From assembly GCF_000341005.1 (NCBI RefSeq), contig NZ_ANBD01000029.1, positions 1 to 64,000 of the forward strand: DNA of 64,000 bases. Reading direction: 5' to 3'. Below, in pieces: positions 14,402 through 23,206 of the stretch; the stretch's first letter is position 1; every line of letters begins with the position of its first letter. The notes under the pieces are model-generated. The model was not told where the DNA came from. It saw only the letters and a list, made by a program, of their open reading frames with translations, and did no database searches. The stretch comes from Nocardiopsis alkaliphila YIM 80379 (GTDB lineage: Bacteria; Actinomycetota; Actinomycetes; Streptosporangiales; Streptosporangiaceae). Made by a program: the position numbers and the translations under genes.

Positions 14402-14764
14402 ATGTCTCGTACTCTGGTGATCAAGGTCACGGTCGGCGAGGACGCTCCGGAGCGCTGCAATCAGGCTTTCACGGTCGCGGCCGCGGCGGTGGCCAGTGGC
14501 GTCGACGTCTCGCTCTGGTTGACCGGCGAGTCCGCGTGGTTCGCCGTTCCCGGCCGGGCCGCCACCTTCGAACTTCCACACGCGGCCCCTCTACAGGACC
14601 TGCTCGCGGTGGTGCTCGACACCGGCCGGGTGACGGTGTGCACCCAGTGCGCGGTCCGACGGGACCTCGCCCAGCACGACCTGATCGACGGGGTGCGCAT
14701 CGCGGGGGCCCCGACCTTCGTGGAGGAGACCCTCCAGGACGGAGCCCAGGCCCTCGTCTACTGA
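14402..14764 (+). CDS. DsrE-family protein
   Basis: A 120-aa alpha/beta protein of the DsrE/YchN group (TLVIKVTVGEDAPERCNQAFTVAAAAVASGVDVSLWLTGE). It contains a CTQC pair (C80, C83) at the position where sulfur-relay members carry a reactive cysteine. A role in sulfur transfer is possible but not shown. The ATG lies 7 nt after TAGTCT (14389-14394), so a leaderless transcript is possible in addition to read-through from the upstream membrane gene. Confidence 0.78.
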   Translation: MSRTLVIKVTVGEDAPERCNQAFTVAAAAVASGVDVSLWLTGESAWFAVPGRAATFELPHAAPLQDLLAVVLDTGRVTVCTQCAVRRDLAQHDLIDGVRIAGAPTFVEETLQDGAQALVY

Positions 14765-14805
14765 GCGCACACGTGTATCGATCCCGGGTGCCCGTCCCAC
14801 GCGAA

Positions 14806-14838
14806 CGTGCCCGTACCGCCCAGGGCGGTACGGGCACG
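14806..14838. terminator. 15-bp bidirectional hairpin
   Basis: CGTGCCCGTACCGCC (14806-14820) pairs perfectly with 14824-14838 across a 3-nt loop. It lies between the convergent DsrE and gpmA genes. Confidence 0.8.
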
Positions 14839-14861
14839 GGTGTTCCCGGGCGGGAACGAAG

Positions 14862-15608
14862 CTACTTCTTGCCCTGGTTGGCGACGGCCTCGATGGCGGC
14901 CTTCGCGGCCTCCGGGTCGAGGTAGGTGCCACCCGGGTTGGTGGGCTTGAACTCTCCGTCCAGCTCGTAGACCAGCGGGATGCCGGTGGGGATGTTCAGC
15001 CCGGCGATGTCGGCGTCACCGATCCCGTCCAGGTGCTTGACCAGGGCCCGCAGCGAGTTGCCGTGCGCGGCGACCAAGACGGTCCTGCCCGCGGACAGGT
15101 CGGGGACGATGCTGTCGTACCAGTACGGAAGGAAGCGGTCCAGCACGTCCTTGAGACACTCGGTGCGCGGCAACAGCTCTGGCGGAAGCAGTTCGTAACG
15201 GGTGTCCCCGGCCTGCGAGTAGGTGTCGTCGTCGGCGATGGGCGGCGGAGGCGTGTCGTAGGAGCGACGCCAGATCATGAACTGCTCGTCGCCGTACTCC
15301 TCACGGGTCTGCGCCTTGTCCTTGCCCTGAAGGGCGCCGTAGTGGCGCTCGTTGAGGCGCCAGGTGCGCTTGACCGGCAGCCAGTTCAGGTCGGCGGTCT
15401 CCAGGGCCAGGTTCGCGGTGCGGATGGCGCGCTTGAGCAGCGAGGTGTGCAGAATGTCCGGGGTCACCCCGGCGGACTTGAGCAGTTCGCCGCCTCGGCG
15501 GGCCTCCTCCTCGCCCTTCACGGACAGATCCACGTCCACCCAACCGGTGAACAGACCCTTCGCGTTCCAAACACTTTCACCGTGGCGCAGCAGTACCAGA
15601 GTTCCCAT
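14862..15608 (-). CDS. gpmA: 2,3-bisphosphoglycerate-dependent phosphoglycerate mutase
   Basis: A 248-aa histidine-phosphatase-fold enzyme. It has the phosphohistidine motif RHGE (R8-H9-G10-E11), the [10 protein letters not shown] substrate segment, [15 protein letters not shown], and [10 protein letters not shown] with the second catalytic histidine. This matches dPGM in length and motifs. It interconverts 3- and 2-phosphoglycerate in glycolysis and gluconeogenesis. The conserved [12 protein letters not shown] beginning fixes the ATG at 15608, although the ribosome site is weak. It is followed by a strong terminator. Confidence 0.95.
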   Translation of the reverse strand: MGTLVLLRHGESVWNAKGLFTGWVDVDLSVKGEEEARRGGELLKSAGVTPDILHTSLLKRAIRTANLALETADLNWLPVKRTWRLNERHYGALQGKDKAQTREEYGDEQFMIWRRSYDTPPPPIADDDTYSQAGDTRYELLPPELLPRTECLKDVLDRFLPYWYDSIVPDLSAGRTVLVAAHGNSLRALVKHLDGIGDADIAGLNIPTGIPLVYELDGEFKPTNPGGTYLDPEAAKAAIEAVANQGKK

Positions 15609-15670
15609 GGGGACAAGCCTAGTCACTCGAGGGTCCGGCTCGGGAGCCGCCCCTTGGCCGGATCGAAGGT

Positions 15671-16201
15671 TCAACGCCCGTTCGTGGTCCGCTCCGCGTC
15701 GGTGGGCTCGAGCAGGTGGGTGAAGGCTCGCAGGTTCCGGGTGTCGTGACCGCGCTCGGTCCGCCACCGCCACTCCTTGCGGATCGCCGAAGCGAAGCCG
15801 AGCTCCAACGCCGTGTTGAAGTTCTCGTCGGAGTAGGTGAGCACGCAGCCCAGCAACCGGTCGACCTCCTCGACGGTGACGCCGGGCAAGGGGAGACGGC
15901 CACGGATGTACACGTCGCCCGACTCGTCGGAGGTGAAGGCCATACCGTACATGTCCGCGCTGCGCCGGGTCAGCCACTGGTAGAACGCGGCGTGGTTCTC
16001 GTCCGGTTGTCGACAGAAGAACGAGGTCAGTGTGAGGCTGTGCGAGCCCGCCTCCAACCACACCAGGGTCCTGAGTTTGGCCTTGCCGGGGATGGTGACC
16101 AGGAAGGAGCCCTCCCGTGGTCGTTCGACCTCCAGCCCCGCCTCGGTCGTGGCCTCGTCGATCGCCTTGATCGCGTTCTCGCGCGCCGTCGTATCCGCCA
16201 C
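15671..16201 (-). CDS. YbjN-domain protein
   Basis: A 176-aa protein of the YbjN family, which adopts a type III secretion chaperone-like fold. The centre shows [55 protein letters not shown], then [21 protein letters not shown]. The function is unknown; in actinomycetes the gene commonly lies between mshA and gpm, as here. GTG 16201 is chosen because GGGAGG lies 7 nt upstream. It probably forms a transcription unit with mshA (33 bp gap) and possibly gpmA. Confidence 0.82.
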   Translation of the reverse strand: MADTTARENAIKAIDEATTEAGLEVERPREGSFLVTIPGKAKLRTLVWLEAGSHSLTLTSFFCRQPDENHAAFYQWLTRRSADMYGMAFTSDESGDVYIRGRLPLPGVTVEEVDRLLGCVLTYSDENFNTALELGFASAIRKEWRWRTERGHDTRNLRAFTHLLEPTDAERTTNGR

Positions 16202-16233
16202 GTGCGTTCCTCCCTTGTCCTCGGTCGGCCCGG

Positions 16234-17538
16234 TCACCGGCACGCGGCCGCGGCCAGCGGGAGCTCGCGCGGGGTGAGGGCGGACCGATACACGTTCAAC
16301 AATTCGTCCACGGTCCGTGACCAACCCAGGGTGGCAGCGTGCCTGGGCGCGGCCTCGGCCAGCTTGGCATGCCATGACGGTTCGTGGATCAACCGGTACA
16401 GCTCGGCGGCGTAGTGGCATGGATCGTGTCCCTCCACCAGTACTCCCGAACTTCGGTCCGAGACCGCCGTGGTCAGCCCGCCGACCCGGGCCGCGACCAC
16501 CGGGGTGCCGCAGGCTTGTGACTCCACGGCCACCAGGCCGAAGGACTCCGAGTAGGAGGGCACCACCGTCACAGTGGCGGCTCGGTAGTAATCGGCCAGA
16601 CGTCGGCGATGCTGTGGGGGCTCCAGGCGCACGATGTCGGCCACTCCCAACGATCGGGCCAGTGCGGTGAGCAGACCTGGTTCACGTACCCCGGCACCGG
16701 ACAGCCCACCGACCACTCCGACCACGAGACGGTCGCGCAGGGACGGATCCCGCTCCAAGAGTTCGGCGGCGGCGCGGATGAGCACGTCAGGGGCCTTCAG
16801 CCGCTGTACTCGGCCGACGAACAGCAGGAGGTGGGTGTCACGGGGCAGGCCGATCCGCTCCAAGGCCTCGGCCCTCGGCCCCGGGGTGAAGACCTCCAGG
16901 TCTACGCCGGGCGGGATCGTGTGGATTTGTTCACCGCGCGCGCCATAGAACTCGGTGAGTTGACGGGCCTCGTCATCGGTGTTGGCGATGAGCCGATCGG
17001 ACTGGCGGACCAGTTGGTCCTCACCGCGCACCCGTTCCTCGGGTTCGGGGTCGTCGCCGTCGGCCAGGGCGGCGTTCTTCACTCGGGCCATGGTGTGCAT
17101 CGACTGGACCATCGGCACACCCCAGCGCCGAGCGGCCACCACCCCGGCCTTGCCGGACAACCAGTAGTGGCCGTGTACGAGGTCGTAGTGGCCGGGTGCG
17201 CCTTGGGCCTCGGCCCGCAACATGCCGAAGATGAAGGGGCACAGGTGTTCGGCGAGGGTGTTCTTGTCCAACTCCCCGTACGGGCCGGCGGGTACGTGTC
17301 GCACGTTCACACCGGGGGCGAGTTCGACCACGGGCGCGAGCGAGGGGCTGGTGGCTCGGGTGAACACGTCCACCGCCACGCCTCGCTCCGCCATCCGGCG
17401 GGCCACCTCGACCACGTAGACGTTCATTCCACCTGCGTCACCGGTGCCGGGTTGGTCGAGTGGTGAGGTGTGCAGACTGACGGTCGCGATCCTCGAGGGA
17501 AGCGACGCCTGATCTCCCAACGGAACGGGTCCGGACAC
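16234..17538 (-). CDS. mshA: D-inositol-3-phosphate glycosyltransferase (mycothiol synthesis)
   Basis: A 434-aa GT4 retaining glycosyltransferase. It has the [20 protein letters not shown] loop that binds inositol phosphate, [23 protein letters not shown], and the [19 protein letters not shown] donor-binding motif. This is the MshA signature. It transfers GlcNAc from UDP-GlcNAc to 1L-myo-inositol 1-phosphate, the first step to mycothiol, in the cytoplasm. The GTG start has GGAGG 6 nt upstream. Its presence supports an actinomycete source. Confidence 0.95.
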   Translation of the reverse strand: MSGPVPLGDQASLPSRIATVSLHTSPLDQPGTGDAGGMNVYVVEVARRMAERGVAVDVFTRATSPSLAPVVELAPGVNVRHVPAGPYGELDKNTLAEHLCPFIFGMLRAEAQGAPGHYDLVHGHYWLSGKAGVVAARRWGVPMVQSMHTMARVKNAALADGDDPEPEERVRGEDQLVRQSDRLIANTDDEARQLTEFYGARGEQIHTIPPGVDLEVFTPGPRAEALERIGLPRDTHLLLFVGRVQRLKAPDVLIRAAAELLERDPSLRDRLVVGVVGGLSGAGVREPGLLTALARSLGVADIVRLEPPQHRRRLADYYRAATVTVVPSYSESFGLVAVESQACGTPVVAARVGGLTTAVSDRSSGVLVEGHDPCHYAAELYRLIHEPSWHAKLAEAAPRHAATLGWSRTVDELLNVYRSALTPRELPLAAAACR

Positions 17539-17645
17539 CGTGGCCCTCCAGGTCGTGTGTGCGGTCGGTAGTCGTCAACAGCGACGAAGGTACACACTGT
17601 TCCCGACCGGGCCGTCCCAGGGGCGGGGGTTGACACGTCTTCGGA

Positions 17646-18036
17646 TCAGGGGGCGGCGGCCCGAGCGGACACCAGGAAGTCCGTGGTCTCCGGGAAGGTG
17701 CGCTTCCACGTGTCGAGGTCGTGGCCGCTCCGAGGCCGCAGGGTGGTGACCGTCATACGCGCGCCGGGTCCACAGGGAACGCTCCTCCTGCTCGGGGGAC
17801 CCGGGTCGGGGAGGGGGATGACCTCGTCGCTGCCGGGTTCGTCACAGGAGGTGACTCGGCCGGGGCGGGGAATCGGCTTGGAGGGCGGTGGGGCCGAATC
17901 TTGGCCGAACGTGTACGTGATCGGTGACGAGCCCGGGGCGGGGCAGGTGTCGACCGATCCGCTCGACCAACCGTTCAGGAGGGACGGTGGCCAAGGACGC
18001 GGCTGTCAGGACCACGGCGCAGGAGGCGAACGGCAC
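17646..18036 (-). pseudogene. Frameshifted small secreted protein
   Basis: Reading from 18036, a GTG frame gives a hydrophobic signal-like stretch (VPFASCAVVLTAASLAT). Around 17970-17990 the good coding sequence moves to the next frame, which then runs open to TGA at 17646 with coding-like codon use (NGWSSGSVDTCPAPGSSPIT, ending TFPETTDFLVSARAAAP). The second frame has no usable start and a TGA just upstream. One extra base, or two lost, explains this. It may be a genuine pseudogene or an assembly error. Three cysteines and Pro/Ser richness suggest an extracytoplasmic protein. Confidence 0.5.
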
Positions 18037-18222
18037 CGTGGCGCGTCGGGAGAAGGAGGCGAACGCGTCGAAACCTCAGGGGTCGGGACGAGCCGGTGAC
18101 CGCTCATCTCATGACCGAGGGATGGTGGCGCAGGGTATTTCGATGTGAACGATCGGTGCGAGTGGTGCGGTGTGTCCGCGCGGACCTTCGCCATTTCGTG
18201 TCCCGGCTCGTTCCTTGTGTCC

Positions 18223-19182
18223 TCAAACGGCCACCGGATGCCGAAGACGCAAGGAGTCCGGGTAGGGGCGCAGGTAACTCTGTTCATTCGCCCACGCCAC
18301 GTCCTCGGCGGCACAGTGGTGTCGCAGAAGCGCTATGGGCAGGCTCAGCGGAGCGTCTCCCCGGCGATACGTCTCGATTTCGGCCAGCAGGTCGTGCCGG
18401 CGTGCGTCGTCCAGCCGGGGGCTGATCATTCCGAAGGCGTGTTGAAGGACGTTGGCGTGCTTGCCCCGACTGCTCTTCACCGCCAGCGTCCGACGGAACG
18501 CCTCGCCGTAGGAGGCCCCCACCCCTTCGAGGTCTTCGAGACCGGCCCGCGCCACGATGCGTCCCGTCTCCCGGTAGCCGTCGGGGGAATGGGCCATCAA
18601 CTGGAGCTTGTGACGGGTATGGAACTCCACCAGGTCACGTGCGGTCCAGTCGCCCTCCAACAGGGCTCGTAGGCGGGCGTGGGCGAAGACCCGCTCCGCG
18701 AAGTGCTCGCGCAGCACCGCGTCCGACAGGCGTCCCTGCTCCTCGACGGGCAGGTTCGGCAGTAGTCGGGTGAGCCGATCGGCGAAGGCACCGCGGCCGG
18801 TGCCGCGCGCGAGGTCGCCGTTGTCATCGAAGACCGGCAGGGCGAACAGTCCGCAACTCGGTGACTTGTTCTTGAGTACGTAACCGTCCAGCCGACGAAG
18901 TTGCTTCAAGTGCTGGTCGGCGACACCGGCGAGCTCGTCGGTGCGGTCGGCGCCGTCGGCACTGGAGATCACCCGGCCCGCACCGTCCGAGTCCTGGAGA
19001 CGCAGGGTCGGGCGGGGCACCCCGAGACCGATCTCGGTTTCTGGGCAGATCGGCAGCCAGTCCACGTGCCGATCCAGCTCATCGGTGAGGAAGCGGTACC
19101 GAGAATGCCCGCCGTTGTAACGCACGGGGGCGCCGAGCAGACAACTGGAGACACCGAGGACGGGACGCTCGTACGCGTTCAT
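18223..19182 (-). CDS. DUF523-DUF1722 fusion (TudS-like desulfidase domain plus YbgA domain)
   Basis: A 319-aa two-domain protein. The N-terminal DUF523 part has the three conserved cysteines C14 (VSSCLLG), C46 (CPE) and C110 (KSPSCG). In thiouracil desulfidase TudS these hold a [4Fe-4S] cluster. The C-terminal DUF1722 part (WTARDLVEFHTRHKLQLMAHSPDGYRETGRIVA) matches E. coli YbgA, encoded next to photolyase phr. Here it is divergent from a photolyase, so the functional link is kept. A role in handling damaged or thiolated bases is inferred. Confidence 0.82.
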   Translation of the reverse strand: MNAYERPVLGVSSCLLGAPVRYNGGHSRYRFLTDELDRHVDWLPICPETEIGLGVPRPTLRLQDSDGAGRVISSADGADRTDELAGVADQHLKQLRRLDGYVLKNKSPSCGLFALPVFDDNGDLARGTGRGAFADRLTRLLPNLPVEEQGRLSDAVLREHFAERVFAHARLRALLEGDWTARDLVEFHTRHKLQLMAHSPDGYRETGRIVARAGLEDLEGVGASYGEAFRRTLAVKSSRGKHANVLQHAFGMISPRLDDARRHDLLAEIETYRRGDAPLSLPIALLRHHCAAEDVAWANEQSYLRPYPDSLRLRHPVAV

Positions 19183-19212
19183 GTCGAAGCCCTACCCGCT
19201 CGCGCCCTTGAT

Positions 19213-19256
19213 AACCACGCATGACTTCTTGCGGTGGTTGAATGATCGCATAGAGT
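19213..19256 (+). promoter_or_regulatory. Photolyase promoter with inverted repeat
   Basis: TTGCGG (19229-19234) and TAGAGT (19251-19256) are separated by 16 bp. AACCAC (19213-19218) and GTGGTT (19234-19239) form an inverted repeat overlapping the -35, with additional GCA/TGC pairing inside. It could be an operator controlling both divergent genes. AAGGGAG at 19257-19263 is the ribosome site. Confidence 0.5.
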
Positions 19257-19268
19257 AAGGGAGTTCCG

Positions 19269-20588
19269 TTGGCCACGCCCGTCCTCGTCCTGTTCACCCA
19301 GGACCTGCGTTTGCACGACCATCCCGCGCTGACCACGGCTCTGCGCTCGGCCGGACCGGTGGTGCCGCTCTTCGTCCTCGACCCCGTGCTGCTCCGTCGA
19401 GCCGCTCGTAATCGCCTGGCCTACCTCGCCGAAGCACTCGCCGACCTGCGTGCCGGTCTACGTGACCTGGGCGGCGACCTCGTGCTCCGTCGGGGGGACA
19501 CGGTCACCGAAACCCTCGGCCTGGCCCAAGAGATCGGTGCCTGCACCGTGCACCTCGGTGCGGGGGTGAGCCGGTTCGCCGAGCGCAGGCTCGCCGGACT
19601 ACGCGCGGCCGGGCCGGCCGTACACGTGCATCCTGGGGTGACCGTCGTTCCCGCGGGTGGGATCACGCCTGCCGGTGGTGACCACTACAAGGTGTTCACC
19701 CCTTACTGGCGAGCCTGGGAGAAGGCCCGATGGCGGGAGGTGCTTCCCGTCCCCGAACGGATGGAACTCCCCGACGGCATCGCCCCGGGCGACCTGCCGA
19801 CCTCGGACGACCTCGTGCGCGGCGGCGTCGGATCCCTCGCCCCGGAGCGCCGGGTGGGAGGGTGGACTCGTGCGCGAGAACGTCTGCGGAACTGGATCGA
19901 CCAAGGGCTCGCCGACTACGGTGATCGACACGATGACCTGTCCGGCGCGGCCACTTCGCACCTGTCCGCCGACCTGCGCTTCGGTTGTCTGTCCGCGCTG
20001 GAGGTGGCCCGAGCCACCCGAGACCTCCCCGGCGGAGACGAATACGTTCGCCAACTCGCCTGGCGTGACTTCCACTACCAGGTCACCGCGGCCTTCCCCG
20101 ATATCAACGTCCGGGACTACCGCCCCCGGGACCGTCCATGGCGACGGGACCCGGATGCTCTCGCGGCTTGGAAGGAGGGTCGTACCGGAGTGCCGATCGT
20201 GGACGCCGGTATGCGTCAATTGCTTCGTGAAGGGTTCATGCACAATCGGACCCGGATGATCACCGCGAGTTTCCTCACCAGAACCCTGATGGTGCACTGG
20301 CGCGAGGGCGGTGCGCACTTCGACGCCCACCTGGTCGACGGCGACGTCGCCAACGACTTCGGCAACTGGCAGTGGGTGGCCGGGACCGGCAACGACACCC
20401 GCCCCGGTCGGGGGTTCAACCCCACGCGCCAGGCCAGGCGGTTCGATCCGGAGGGGACGTACGTGCGCAGGTACGTGGCCGAACTCGCCGGGTTGCCCGG
20501 AGCTCGTGTGCACACTCCGTGGCTGGAGGAGGATGGCGAGGGGGCCGAGGGTTATCCACCGCCGATCGCCGACCCCGGGAGGGGCTGA
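19269..20588 (+). CDS. phr: Deoxyribodipyrimidine photolyase
   Basis: A 439-aa class I photolyase. The N-terminal antenna domain begins VLVLFTQDLRLHDHPALTTAL. The FAD domain has WKEGRTGVPIVDAGMRQL, FMHNRTRMITASFL, HWREGGAHFDAHLVDGDVANDFGNWQWVAGTGND and FNPTRQARRFDPEGTYVRRY, all diagnostic of this family. It repairs UV-induced cyclobutane pyrimidine dimers using blue light and reduced FAD. The start is TTG 19269, supported by AAGGGAG 5 nt upstream. The antenna cofactor cannot be assigned. Confidence 0.93.
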   Translation: MATPVLVLFTQDLRLHDHPALTTALRSAGPVVPLFVLDPVLLRRAARNRLAYLAEALADLRAGLRDLGGDLVLRRGDTVTETLGLAQEIGACTVHLGAGVSRFAERRLAGLRAAGPAVHVHPGVTVVPAGGITPAGGDHYKVFTPYWRAWEKARWREVLPVPERMELPDGIAPGDLPTSDDLVRGGVGSLAPERRVGGWTRARERLRNWIDQGLADYGDRHDDLSGAATSHLSADLRFGCLSALEVARATRDLPGGDEYVRQLAWRDFHYQVTAAFPDINVRDYRPRDRPWRRDPDALAAWKEGRTGVPIVDAGMRQLLREGFMHNRTRMITASFLTRTLMVHWREGGAHFDAHLVDGDVANDFGNWQWVAGTGNDTRPGRGFNPTRQARRFDPEGTYVRRYVAELAGLPGARVHTPWLEEDGEGAEGYPPPIADPGRG

Positions 20589-20611
20589 CTCGACCTCCGT
20601 GGTCGGTACTC

Positions 20612-20719
20612 CTAGGAGTTGTAGTGGCCGCAGTTGGGACAGGTGTGTACCCCGGCGTTGAGGTACTCACCGCATCTCTCGCACTGACCCACGATGGGTT
20701 TGTCATGCTTTGGGGACAT
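20612..20719 (-). CDS. 35-aa zinc-ribbon miniprotein
   Basis: A short ORF (ATG 20719 to TAG 20612) encodes a basic N terminus, then C-x2-C (QCERCGEYL) and C-x2-C (HTCPNCGHYNS) separated by 13 residues. This is a classic zinc ribbon. Codon use fits the genome and the frame is compact, so it is probably real. It starts 33 bp after the stop of the 143-aa gene on the same strand and may be co-transcribed. The stop codon lies inside the palindrome ACTCCTAGGAGT (20608-20619). Function unknown; RNA-, DNA- or protein-binding is typical for such ribbons. Confidence 0.6.
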   Translation of the reverse strand: MSPKHDKPIVGQCERCGEYLNAGVHTCPNCGHYNS

Positions 20720-20752
20720 GTGCGGTGACCCCGGAACAATCGGCCTCAAGCG

Positions 20753-21184
20753 TCAACCCTCCGTCTCGGCCAGCCCGTCGATGATGTCGTCCAGGACCAG
20801 GGCACGGTCCGTGTTCGACATCAGACGTAGTTCCCGGAGCGCGGGAACGGTATCGACGCCTTCGGTCCCGGTCACCGTGCACACACGCATGCAGTGTTGG
20901 GTCGGGGCTCGCCAGAAGTCCCGCTCGTGGATCGGAGCGATGCGGTACACCGTCGCCGGATACCGGGACGGCCTGCTGTGCGAGTGCCACCGTTGGACAC
21001 GGGCGAGCACGAAACCCGTGAGCAGGGAATCGAAGACGCCGTCCGAAGCCAGGTCGGCCAGCGCGTCCTTGTCACCCTCGATCCGGCAGGCGTCGCATCC
21101 GGCGAGCTCCGCACGCAATAGCCATCGCGCGCGTGCGTGACCCACCTCTGGGTTTTTGAGCTTGCTCGGATGCCGGTGTCCCAT
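20753..21184 (-). CDS. Hypothetical protein, 143 aa
   Basis: A soluble protein with a basic N terminus (MGHRHPSKLKNPEVGHARARWLL) and GCDACRIEGDKD, a C-x2-C pair that might bind metal. A mid region follows with RYPATVYRIAPIHERDFWRAPTQHCMRVCTV, and then a helical C terminus. I recognise no family. It sits between the divergent BlaI regulator and the zinc-ribbon ORF. The start ATG 21184 has no strong ribosome site. Confidence 0.6.
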   Translation of the reverse strand: MGHRHPSKLKNPEVGHARARWLLRAELAGCDACRIEGDKDALADLASDGVFDSLLTGFVLARVQRWHSHSRPSRYPATVYRIAPIHERDFWRAPTQHCMRVCTVTGTEGVDTVPALRELRLMSNTDRALVLDDIIDGLAETEG

Positions 21185-21312
21185 ACAGGGGAGCGTACGA
21201 CGCTCCGCGAGGTCACCGGTAGCGAGAAGAGGTGTTCCCCGCGCTTGCCGTCAAGGTCCCGATGCCCTTGCTCGCAAGCCATCCTGGATTAACGTGGGGG
21301 TGCCACGACCGG

Positions 21313-21333
21313 TAGTACTACTGCGCGTAGACT
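21313..21333 (+). promoter_or_regulatory. blaI promoter with candidate operator
   Basis: TAGTACTA (21313-21320) is a perfect palindrome, and CTAC-5-GTAG (21318-21321 with 21327-21330) overlaps the -10 TAGACT (21328-21333). BlaI repressors bind TAC/GTA dyads, so autoregulation is plausible. The ATG is 7 nt after the -10, predicting a leaderless mRNA. Confidence 0.5.
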
Positions 21334-21340
21334 CAGGTGT

Positions 21341-21703
21341 ATGAATCGGCTTGGCGAACTTGAACGCGCGGTGATGGATGTACTGTGGGAGCGCAACGAA
21401 CCAATGACGGTTCGCGAGGTCGGAAAAGCGCTCGCGGAGCGGGACCTGGCGCACACGACCGTCATGACCGTGCTCGACCGGCTGGCCAAGAAGAAGGTCG
21501 TCACCCGGGCACGTGAGGGGCGTGCGTGGCGGTACCGTCCGGCAGCCAGCCGTGAGAACTACGTTTCCGAGTTGATGTTCGACGCACTCGGGCAGACGGT
21601 GGACCGTGACGCGGCCCTGGCCGCCTTCGTCCAATCCATGGACGGCCAGGAGGCCGAAGCGCTTCGGCGCGCGCTCTCGGAAACCGAGCAGTCAAGGAAC
21701 TAG
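21341..21703 (+). CDS. blaI: BlaI/MecI-family transcriptional repressor
   Basis: A 120-aa winged-helix repressor. It has the family pattern LGELERAVMDVLWERNEPMTVREVGKALAERDLAHTTVMTVLDRLAKKKVVTRAREGRAWRYRP, followed by a dimerisation helix region. Such proteins repress their own operon until cleaved or released by a membrane M56 sensor. The next gene is an M56 peptidase-like protein, with a 5-bp gap, so they form a BlaI-BlaR1-type pair. No beta-lactamase lies nearby, so the inducing signal is unknown. Confidence 0.9.
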   Translation: MNRLGELERAVMDVLWERNEPMTVREVGKALAERDLAHTTVMTVLDRLAKKKVVTRAREGRAWRYRPAASRENYVSELMFDALGQTVDRDAALAAFVQSMDGQEAEALRRALSETEQSRN

Positions 21704-21708
21704 CCCGT

Positions 21709-22653
21709 ATGGTCAGTGCCGCCCTCCTCACCCTTGTCGCGGTCTGCTGCCTCATCGCCATGGAAGCCCTGCACCGGGCGAAATGGCCTTCCCGCGGTCC
21801 CTACACAGCGGTCATCACCTGGCAGGCCCTGGGCCTGGCCTGGGGGGTGTCCACCATCGGCGCGCTGCTGGCCTACGGTCTGTCCTCCTATCGGCTCGGT
21901 GCGGCCGGCGGCAGCATGGCCCTGTTCTCCGACCTGGTCACCGGTGAATTCATACTCGCCGAGTTCTCCCAGGGGTGGGAGGGCGTAAGCCACTTGGCCG
22001 CCGTCGCGTTGGCCCTCACCCTTACCCTCGTGCTCTTCTTCGGACTGGTCGCCTCCTTCGTCCAGGTGGTCCGTGTCCGCAGGCGCCACCACGACCTGCT
22101 CGAACTGGTTGCCAGCGACCATCCGGACGTCCCCGGAGCCCGAGTGGTGGACCACCCCGCGGCCGCCGCCTACTGCCTTCCGGGCGTCATGCGGTCCCAG
22201 GTGGTGATCAGCGCCGGTGCGCTGGAGGTCCTCGACAACCGAGAGCTGGCCGCGGTCCTTGCCCACGAGCGTGCTCACCTGCGTCAACGACACGATCTCG
22301 TATTGTTGCCCTTCTCCTCGCTCAAGCGGGCGTTCCCCCATGTGCGCCTGGTGCGCACCTACTACGAGAGTGTCGCGTTGCTCATCGAGATGTGCGCCGA
22401 CGACCAGGCTCGGCGGAAGAGTTCGCCGCGTGAGCTGGCCATGGCCCTGTTGCGCTTCGGAGCCGCCGGGCCGGCCCCCGTGCCGGCGGGAGCAATGGCC
22501 GCCGTGCAACAGGCGGAGCCCACCGTGATGCGCCGCGTCAACCGCCTCCTGCACCCCGATAGTGAACTCTCGTACCACGCGGGCGCCTTCATCATGGGCG
22601 CTTCGGCCTTCCTGCTGGCCACGGTCACCTGTCTGTGGCACATCCCGGTCTGA
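21709..22653 (+). CDS. M56-family membrane metallopeptidase (BlaR1-like)
   Basis: A 314-aa protein with three or four N-terminal transmembrane helices, a cytoplasmic loop with the zinc protease motif HERAH (H186-E187, H190) in VLAHERAHLRQRHD, and further helices to the C terminus. It lacks the extracellular penicillin-binding sensor domain of BlaR1, like most actinobacterial M56 proteins. It likely senses an envelope signal and cleaves or relieves the adjacent BlaI repressor. AAGGA precedes ATG 21709. Confidence 0.88.
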   Translation: MVSAALLTLVAVCCLIAMEALHRAKWPSRGPYTAVITWQALGLAWGVSTIGALLAYGLSSYRLGAAGGSMALFSDLVTGEFILAEFSQGWEGVSHLAAVALALTLTLVLFFGLVASFVQVVRVRRRHHDLLELVASDHPDVPGARVVDHPAAAAYCLPGVMRSQVVISAGALEVLDNRELAAVLAHERAHLRQRHDLVLLPFSSLKRAFPHVRLVRTYYESVALLIEMCADDQARRKSSPRELAMALLRFGAAGPAPVPAGAMAAVQQAEPTVMRRVNRLLHPDSELSYHAGAFIMGASAFLLATVTCLWHIPV

Positions 22654-22821
22654 CCAGGTACGCCGAGAACGACGAAGGGCGCGGTCGGACCTTTGGGCCG
22701 GGCCGGTGAGCCGCGACACCCGTGATCCCGACCTCGGTCGGGCACGATCGTCACTCCCGATCCGTTTACCGTGGAGAGTGGACGAACCACCGCTCGATCA
22801 CGCGTAGCCCTGGAGAATGTC

Positions 22822-23124
22822 TTGTTTTCGTTGATCTGGCAGCTCATCTACCTGGCCACCTTCGTCGCCGGCCTCTACGCGTTCATCGAGGCGCTACGGA
22901 CACCGGCACAGGCCTTCGAGATCATGGACAAACAAACGAAGAAGCTGTGGGTGATCCTGACCGGTGTCGCGAGTGGCCTGTCCCTGCTCGCCGTGATGAG
23001 TGGAACGGGCATGTTCGTCATCCTGGGCTTGGTGGCCACCCTCATCTTCCTGTTGGACGTACGCCCCGCGGTCAAGGGTGTGGGCGGCGGCAACCAGAGC
23101 AACGGTCCCTACGGCCCCTGGTAG
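22822..23124 (+). CDS. DUF2516 small membrane protein
   Basis: A 100-aa protein with three hydrophobic segments. It begins FSLIWQLIYLATFVAGLYAFIEALRTPAQAF and contains DKQTKKLWVILTGVA, the layout of actinobacterial DUF2516 proteins. The TTG at 22822 is preferred because GGAG lies 6 nt upstream; the frame is open further but has no better start. The C terminus is Gly/Asn-rich. Function unknown. Confidence 0.75.
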   Translation: MFSLIWQLIYLATFVAGLYAFIEALRTPAQAFEIMDKQTKKLWVILTGVASGLSLLAVMSGTGMFVILGLVATLIFLLDVRPAVKGVGGGNQSNGPYGPW

Positions 23125-23206
23125 AAGCACACACTCCACGCGTGGCCGGGGCGGGGCGTCTCACGTCTTGGGGAGGCGGCCCCTCACGTGTGGTCCGGTC
23201 GAGGGC

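Noticed and set aside
16609-17466. 285-codon plus-strand frame inside mshA
   Set aside because: It is antisense to mshA, whose family motifs are complete.
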